This document shows, piece after piece, positions 5,965 to 9,517 of a stretch of DNA of 9,517 nt. A model generated the notes under the pieces. That model did no database searches. It saw only the letters and a program-made list of their open reading frames with translations, and was not told the DNA's origin. The position numbers were made by a program, and so were the translations under genes. Numbering within the stretch: position 1 is the stretch's first letter; each line of letters opens with the position of its first letter. Location of the stretch: the NCBI GenBank assembly GCA_014361095.1, contig JACIWF010000048.1:1-9517 (forward strand). The letters run 5' to 3'. This stretch comes from Hadesarchaea archaeon (lineage in GTDB: Archaea; Hadarchaeota; Hadarchaeia; Hadarchaeales; Hadarchaeaceae).

Positions 5965-6231
5965 ATGAAGGGTATTCAAATTGCGGCCGCTGTGGTGGTA
6001 ATAGCGGTGGCGATCTTCGGGGCGGCTTTTTATCTTACTCAAAACAATGTTCCAACTGAAACTACTACCCCCAGCCAGACTACCACAGAAAGCCAGACCA
6101 CAACTACTACGGAGCCAATTTCTGACGATTTCACCATGATTGAAGAGATGCTCAACGACCTAGAGAATTTCAGCCTTAACAACTTAGAAAGCGATTTTGG
6201 GATCGGCGCCATAGCGGGGAGCTGGGATTGA
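5965..6231 (+). CDS. Small membrane-anchored protein with Thr-rich stalk
   Basis: An 88-residue protein of unknown function. Residues 5-24 form one hydrophobic span or uncleaved signal anchor. Residues about 31-50 are a Thr/Ser/Gln-rich stalk (TETTTPSQTTTESQTTTTTE), typical of extracellular O-glycosylated spacers. The tail (about 52-88) is acidic with spaced hydrophobic residues (MIEEMLNDLENFSLNNLES), suggesting a short amphipathic helix, and ends GAIAGSWD. GGGTGGG at 5952-5958, 6 bases before the ATG, is a good ribosome binding site. The 12-base gap from the preceding gene indicates co-transcription. The stop codon lies in the loop of a terminator-like hairpin. It may display its tail outside the membrane and bind the exported upstream protein (inference). 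Confidence 0.78.
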   Translation: MKGIQIAAAVVVIAVAIFGAAFYLTQNNVPTETTTPSQTTTESQTTTTTEPISDDFTMIEEMLNDLENFSLNNLESDFGIGAIAGSWD

Positions 6232-6258
6232 ATTTTCGGCTCCCCTTCAAAATTTTTT
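6216..6258 (+). terminator. Hairpin plus T-tract terminator overlapping a stop codon
   Basis: GGGGAGC (6216-6222) pairs perfectly with GCTCCCC (6239-6245). Pairing continues inward through 6223-6227 with 6234-6238, including three G-T type wobbles, for about 12 pairs and a 6-base loop. TTTTTT follows at 6253-6258. The TGA stop of the small membrane protein (6229-6231) is within the loop. It separates the surface-protein unit from the arg operon. Confidence 0.6.
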
Positions 6259-6289
6259 AATTCTTGATGTCCGACAAAGTTTTGGAATA

Positions 6290-6298
6290 GTTTTTTAT
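6290..6298 (+). promoter_or_regulatory. TATA-like promoter element for argBDF
   Basis: GTTTTTTAT lies about 23 bases (centre to codon) before the ATG at 6317. That suits an archaeal promoter giving a leaderless or almost leaderless argB message. No arginine-responsive operator is recognised in the 85-base gap. Confidence 0.35.
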
Positions 6299-6316
6299 CC
6301 AGAAAAATAGATTGTA

Positions 6317-7234
6317 ATGATTAATGGTGGTATGAACAACAGCGCAAAAATGACCGAACGAGCAAAGGTGCTGCTTGAGGCGCTTCCTTTCATACAGCAA
6401 TTCCATGACAAAATTATTGTGGTGAAGATCGGAGGCCGGGTCATCAGCAACGAGGAAATGTTGAACCTGCTTTTACAGGATGTGGTCCTCTTAAAACTCT
6501 TCGGCATGAAAATGGTAATTGTCCACGGAGGTGGACCAGAGATAAGCGAGGAAATGCGAAAAAGTGGTGTTAGACCCAAGTTTATTGAAGGACTCCGCGT
6601 GACCGATGAAAAAACGATGGAAATACTGCACGAGCAGCTCGCCGGAAAGATTAACAAACAAATAGTTTTAGGAATCAATCATCACGGTGGAAAAGCCTTC
6701 GGGATTACAGGAATGGACGGAAACCTAATCCGAGCGCGTAAGCTCATTTATAAAACCACCACCAGCAAGGGGAAAGAGGTGGAAATCGACCTCGGACTGG
6801 TTGGCGAAGTGGAGAAAATTGACCCGGCGATTATCCATAACTTTCTTAAGGCCAGTTGCATCCCTGTGATTGCCCCGATTGGCATAGATGCAGAAGGGCG
6901 TAGCCTGAACATCAACGCCGACATGGTTGCCGCCGAGCTAGCCGGTGCGATACGTGCGAAAAAACTGGTTATAATAACTGATGTCATGGGGGTAATGAGA
7001 GATCCCAACGATGAAAAGACATTAATTTCAACGCTGACGTTGGATGAAATCCAGTCTTTGATCCAACAAGGCATCATCAAAAAAGGGATGATACCTAAAG
7101 TGGAGGCCTGTGCCAAAGCACTACAACTGGGCGTTGAACGCTGCCACATCATCAATGGAAACATACCCCATGTCCTGCTGCTCGAGATACTGACCGAAAC
7201 CGGAGTTGGCACGATGATCATACGGGGCAAGTAA
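6317..7234 (+). CDS. argB: Acetylglutamate kinase
   Basis: Phosphorylates N-acetyl-L-glutamate with ATP, the second and often arginine-inhibited step of arginine synthesis. The amino-acid kinase fold is complete: VVKIGG (35-40) with the phosphate-binding Lys37, HGGGPEI (70-76), GLRVTD (92-97) with the substrate-binding Arg, NINADMVAAELAGA (198-211), ITDVMGVM (220-227) and KGMIPKVEA (256-264) with the second catalytic Lys261. HGGGPEI rather than the HGGSAET seen in Thermus LysZ argues for true ArgB. The N-terminal helix (AKVLLEALPFIQQFH) before the first strand and the INGNIPHVLLLEILTETGVGT ending resemble the hexameric, arginine-sensitive class, so feedback inhibition is likely (inference). 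Three in-frame ATGs are possible: 6317 (best for a leaderless message), 6332 and 6350, the last giving MTERAK, nearest to typical family starts. First gene of a tight operon. Confidence 0.95.
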   Translation: MINGGMNNSAKMTERAKVLLEALPFIQQFHDKIIVVKIGGRVISNEEMLNLLLQDVVLLKLFGMKMVIVHGGGPEISEEMRKSGVRPKFIEGLRVTDEKTMEILHEQLAGKINKQIVLGINHHGGKAFGITGMDGNLIRARKLIYKTTTSKGKEVEIDLGLVGEVEKIDPAIIHNFLKASCIPVIAPIGIDAEGRSLNINADMVAAELAGAIRAKKLVIITDVMGVMRDPNDEKTLISTLTLDEIQSLIQQGIIKKGMIPKVEACAKALQLGVERCHIINGNIPHVLLLEILTETGVGTMIIRGK

Positions 7235-7235
7235 A

Positions 7236-8420
7236 ATGGACGCTATTAAAATGACCGAGCGCTATATCGCCCCCACCTACAAACGCCAGCCCCTAACCAT
7301 CGTGAAAGGGCGCGGTATGTTTGTGTGGGATTCTGAAGGAAGAAGATACTTGGACTTTGTCGCCGGAGTTGCTGTTTGCTCTCTAGGACACTGCCACCCT
7401 GAAGTTGTCAAGGCAATCACAGCGCAAGCAAAAAAGCTGATGCACATCTCCAACCTCTATCATATTCAGCCCCAAGCTGAACTCGCTGCTCTGCTGGCAA
7501 AAATAGCACCCAACTCGATCAGCAAATTCTTTTTTTGCAACTCGGGGGCAGAGGCAGTAGAGGCCGCTTTCAAGCTGGCGGTGAAGCATGCTAAAAAAGG
7601 AAGAATCATCACCATGCAAGGATCCTTTCATGGCAGGACGATAGCCACAGTGGGCGCCACTTGGAAACACTCTTACCGGGAGCCATTCAAGGCCCTGATC
7701 CCAAAGGTATTCGACTTCGTGCCGTTCAACGACCTAGCTGCCGTGGAAAATGCCATTAGTGAACAGACTGCAGCCGTCATCGTCGAACCGGTTCAGGGGG
7801 AAGGAGGCGTCAACATCCCATCCGATGACTATCTGCCCGGTCTGAGAAAAATCTGTGATGAGAACGGACTGTTGCTAATCTGCGATGAAGTTCAAACTGG
7901 GCTGGGGCGAACTGGCAAATGGTTTGCCTGCGACCACTGGAACGTGCTGCCTGATGTAATCACCATGGCCAAAGCGCTGGGTGGCGGCTTTCCCATCGGC
8001 TGTATGGGGGCCAAGGAGGAGGTTATGGAATCTTTCAGCCCGGGGGATCATGCTTCGACCTTCGGAGGAAACCCGCTGGCTTGCTCCGCTGCAATTGCCT
8101 CAGTGAAGACTATGCAGAGGCTAAAACTTCCCGAACGCGCGGCCAAAATGGGTAGATATTTTCTAAAACGTCTGAACGAACTCGCTGAAAAACATGAATG
8201 CATAAAGGAGGCCAGGGGCATCGGGCTTCTCTTGGGACTGGAAATGAAAGAGAAACCAATTGCAGATACTGTCGTGGCTAAAGCGCGGGAGCGAGGTTTT
8301 CTGATAAATTGCACCGCCGATAAAGTCCTGAGATTTGTTCCCCCGCTGATCGTCGAGCCAAAACACATCGATAACTTAATAAGCGAGCTTGATCGTATTA
8401 TCGCAGAGGTTAAAAAATGA
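7236..8420 (+). CDS. argD: Acetylornithine aminotransferase
   Basis: PLP enzyme that reversibly converts N-acetylglutamate semialdehyde to N-acetylornithine with glutamate as amino donor. It is a full-length (394 residues) class III aminotransferase. FFFCNSGAEAVEAAFK (98-113) and GSFHGRT (129-135) bind the cofactor. EPVQGEGG (184-191) and ICDEVQTGLGRTG (215-227) include PLP-contacting Asp217. ITMAKALGGGFPIG (242-255) carries the Schiff-base Lys246, and STFGGNP lies at 274-280. It starts one base after the argB stop and overlaps argF by four bases, so all three should be translated from one message. LysJ-type enzymes acting on LysW-bound substrates share this fold, but the neighbouring classical argB and argF favour ArgD. 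Dual use in lysine synthesis cannot be excluded. Confidence 0.94.
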   Translation: MDAIKMTERYIAPTYKRQPLTIVKGRGMFVWDSEGRRYLDFVAGVAVCSLGHCHPEVVKAITAQAKKLMHISNLYHIQPQAELAALLAKIAPNSISKFFFCNSGAEAVEAAFKLAVKHAKKGRIITMQGSFHGRTIATVGATWKHSYREPFKALIPKVFDFVPFNDLAAVENAISEQTAAVIVEPVQGEGGVNIPSDDYLPGLRKICDENGLLLICDEVQTGLGRTGKWFACDHWNVLPDVITMAKALGGGFPIGCMGAKEEVMESFSPGDHASTFGGNPLACSAAIASVKTMQRLKLPERAAKMGRYFLKRLNELAEKHECIKEARGIGLLLGLEMKEKPIADTVVAKARERGFLINCTADKVLRFVPPLIVEPKHIDNLISELDRIIAEVKK

Positions 8421-9349
8421 AGGGCCGCCACCTGTTAGCAATTCATGACCTGAACGCTGGAGAAATTGAATCGATATTGAACCTGGCCGAGAGCCTGAAG
8501 AAGGAGACCAAAGAAGGCAAAAGCCACGAAATTCTCCATGGAAAAACTCTTGGGATGATCTTTGCCAAACCCTCAACGAGAACCAGAGTCAGTTTTGAAA
8601 CCGGCATGACACAATTGGGTGGCCACGCCATCTACTTGGGGATGAACGATCTCCAACTGGGCCGCGGTGAAACCATTGCCGACACCGCTCGAACGCTTTC
8701 CAGATATGTTGATGCTATTATGGCGCGGCTTTTCAAACACCAGGACGCTGAAGAACTCGCCAAGCATTCCAGCGTTCCGGTAATAAACGGGTTGACCGAC
8801 CTTCATCACCCCTGCCAGGCGCTGGCCGATCTGATGACCATCAGAGAAAGATTTGGCAAGCTAAAGGGGCTTAACGTGGCTTGGGTTGGCGATGGCAACA
8901 ACGTGTGTGTTTCCCTTATGGAAGGATGTTCGTTGATGGGCGCTAACTTCCATGTCGCGTGCCCGAGTGGTTATGAACCCCCCGCCGAAATAATCAATTG
9001 GGCTAAAAACAGCGCTGCCAAAAGCGGAGGTCTGGTTGAAATACAAACGGAACCAGAAAAGGCAGTGAGAAATGCTGATGTCATCTACACAGATGTTTGG
9101 GTATCCATGGGCCAAGAGGAGGAATCAAAAAAACGACTGGAAATTTTCAAAAAATACCAGGTAAACAGAAGTCTAATTGAAAAAGCCAACCCCAACGTCA
9201 TCGTTATGCACTGCCTGCCTGCACACCGGGGTCAAGAAATCACCGATGAGGTAATAGACGGTCCACATTCCGCAGTCTGGGATCAGGCTGAAAATCGAAT
9301 GCATGCGCAGAAAGCACTCCTTGTAGCACTGATCAAGGGGCTACCCTGA
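8417..9349 (+). CDS. argF: Ornithine carbamoyltransferase
   Basis: Transfers the carbamoyl group from carbamoyl phosphate to ornithine, making citrulline, in the cytoplasm. The 310-residue length is normal. All family signatures are present: STRTR at 53-57 (carbamoyl-phosphate binding), ARLFKH at 103-108, HPCQALADL at 131-139, VGDGNN at 157-162, DVWVSMG at 226-232 (the SMG loop that defines ornithine rather than aspartate specificity) and HCLPAHRG at 265-272 with the ornithine-binding Cys. The start overlaps the argD stop as ATGA, with AGAGGT about 6 bases upstream inside argD, indicating translational coupling. One small departure is NNVCVSL (161-167) where many homologues have NNVAHSL; its effect is unclear. 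The enzyme belongs to the anabolic pathway given argB and argD beside it; no arcA or arcC is visible. Confidence 0.96.
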   Translation: MKGRHLLAIHDLNAGEIESILNLAESLKKETKEGKSHEILHGKTLGMIFAKPSTRTRVSFETGMTQLGGHAIYLGMNDLQLGRGETIADTARTLSRYVDAIMARLFKHQDAEELAKHSSVPVINGLTDLHHPCQALADLMTIRERFGKLKGLNVAWVGDGNNVCVSLMEGCSLMGANFHVACPSGYEPPAEIINWAKNSAAKSGGLVEIQTEPEKAVRNADVIYTDVWVSMGQEEESKKRLEIFKKYQVNRSLIEKANPNVIVMHCLPAHRGQEITDEVIDGPHSAVWDQAENRMHAQKALLVALIKGLP

Positions 9350-9439
9350 AGGATACCACCTGCTGTGTTGCATAAATAAGCGCAAAAATCTTTAAGCACT
9401 TCTTTGACTTGTCCCGTCGGGCTATTTTTCAAAAACCCT
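9350..9439. other. Intergenic stretch after argF, nothing assigned
   Basis: About 90 bases between argF and the convergent partial frame. It contains a short GC palindrome (CCCGTCGGG at 9413-9421) followed by ATTTTT. The possible stem is only 3-4 pairs, so I do not call it a terminator. If the adjacent frame is a transposase, one end of its element may lie here, but no terminal repeat can be matched within the window. Confidence 0.3.
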
Positions 9440-9517
9440 TCAAGTGCTCGCGCTCAATTTTATCAACAAGTTGTAGCAGAACGCCTTCAGCATCATCTCC
9501 CTTGCCATATTCTCGAA
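9440..9517 (-). CDS. C-terminal end of an unidentified gene, possibly a transposase (rest outside window)
   Basis: The minus-strand frame is open from the window edge for 25 residues and ends in TGA at 9440-9442. It begins FENMAREMMLKAFCYNLL and ends IKLSAST. The pattern of charged residues, then a hydrophobic helix with Y-N-L near the end, resembles the last helix of several DDE transposases (IS4/IS5-like, typically ...YNLxRL near the C-terminus). This is pattern memory over few residues, so it is only a suggestion. The frame converges on argF, consistent with an inserted element or any unrelated gene beyond the edge. Confidence 0.3.
   Translation of the reverse strand, partial: FENMAREMMLKAFCYNLLIKLSAST

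Noticed and set aside
6748..7230. 160-codon open frame on the minus strand inside argB
   Set aside because: Antisense to strongly conserved argB motifs, with Ser/Pro/Ile-rich translation typical of an antisense shadow and no ribosome binding site.
6317..8420. LysZ/LysJ (LysW-dependent lysine or arginine pathway) as identities for the first two operon genes
   Set aside because: The kinase carries HGGGPEI and an ArgB-type N-terminal helix, no lysW or lysX is visible, and argF is coupled directly.
8048..8431. 127-codon minus-strand frame opposite the end of argD
   Set aside because: Antisense to the PLP-enzyme C-terminus; Ser/Arg-rich composition reflects the sense codons.
9413..9430. CCCGTCGGG followed by ATTTTT as the argF terminator
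   Set aside because: A real hairpin could have only about three pairs with a 3-base loop, too weak to call.
1..9517. CRISPR array, tRNA or rRNA genes
   Set aside because: No regularly spaced identical repeats with unique spacers and no cloverleaf or rRNA-like sequence were seen on either strand.

Overview
The window looks archaeal. The evidence is an archaeal-type NMN adenylyltransferase (NadM), two membrane-anchored winged-helix proteins of the kind common in archaea, a COG4880-type beta-propeller membrane protein, and AT-rich TATA-like boxes about 26 bases before several start codons that have little or no leader. Arginine synthesis uses classical ArgB (HGGGPEI motif) rather than the LysW-carrier enzymes of Sulfolobales and Thermus. 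That suggests a euryarchaeal or deep-branching archaeal relative. I cannot name a genus from sequence alone.

Layout. (1) Bases 1-245: C-terminal half of an O6-alkylguanine-DNA alkyltransferase, overlapping tail-to-tail by 6 bases with (2) 240-1079, minus strand, a two-span membrane protein with a cytoplasmic winged-helix domain. (3) A 90-base divergent promoter region with three GAAAC/GTTTC half-sites. (4) 1170-3158, plus strand, a 662-residue membrane-anchored beta-propeller protein. (5) 3173-3715, minus strand, nadM, with an unusual change in its nucleotide-binding ISGTxxR-type motif. (6) 3775-4509, minus strand, a second membrane winged-helix protein with signal peptide, carboxypeptidase-regulatory-like beta domain, one membrane span and DNA-binding tail. 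(7) A 231-base divergent region with a 22-base direct repeat at exact 30-base spacing, TATA-like boxes for both directions, a possible 11-codon leader peptide and a GC-rich leader with two mutually exclusive hairpins. (8) 4741-5952 and 5965-6231, plus strand, a two-gene unit encoding an exported helical/beta-repeat protein and a small Thr-rich membrane-anchored protein. It is closed by a hairpin plus T-tract that contains the second gene's stop codon. (9) 6317-9349, plus strand, argB-argD-argF, tightly packed. (10) The last 78 bases hold the end of a minus-strand frame that may be a transposase C-terminus.

How the parts fit. The arg genes encode three steps from N-acetylglutamate to citrulline (argC, argJ and argGH are not here). 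The rest is mostly cell-surface biology. Twice in 6 kb, a membrane-tethered DNA-binding protein with an extracytoplasmic domain is transcribed away from a gene for an exported or surface-anchored protein, with repeats in the shared promoter. The most interesting hypothesis here is that these are paired one-component sensor/surface-protein modules. Their ligands and regulation are not known from this sequence.
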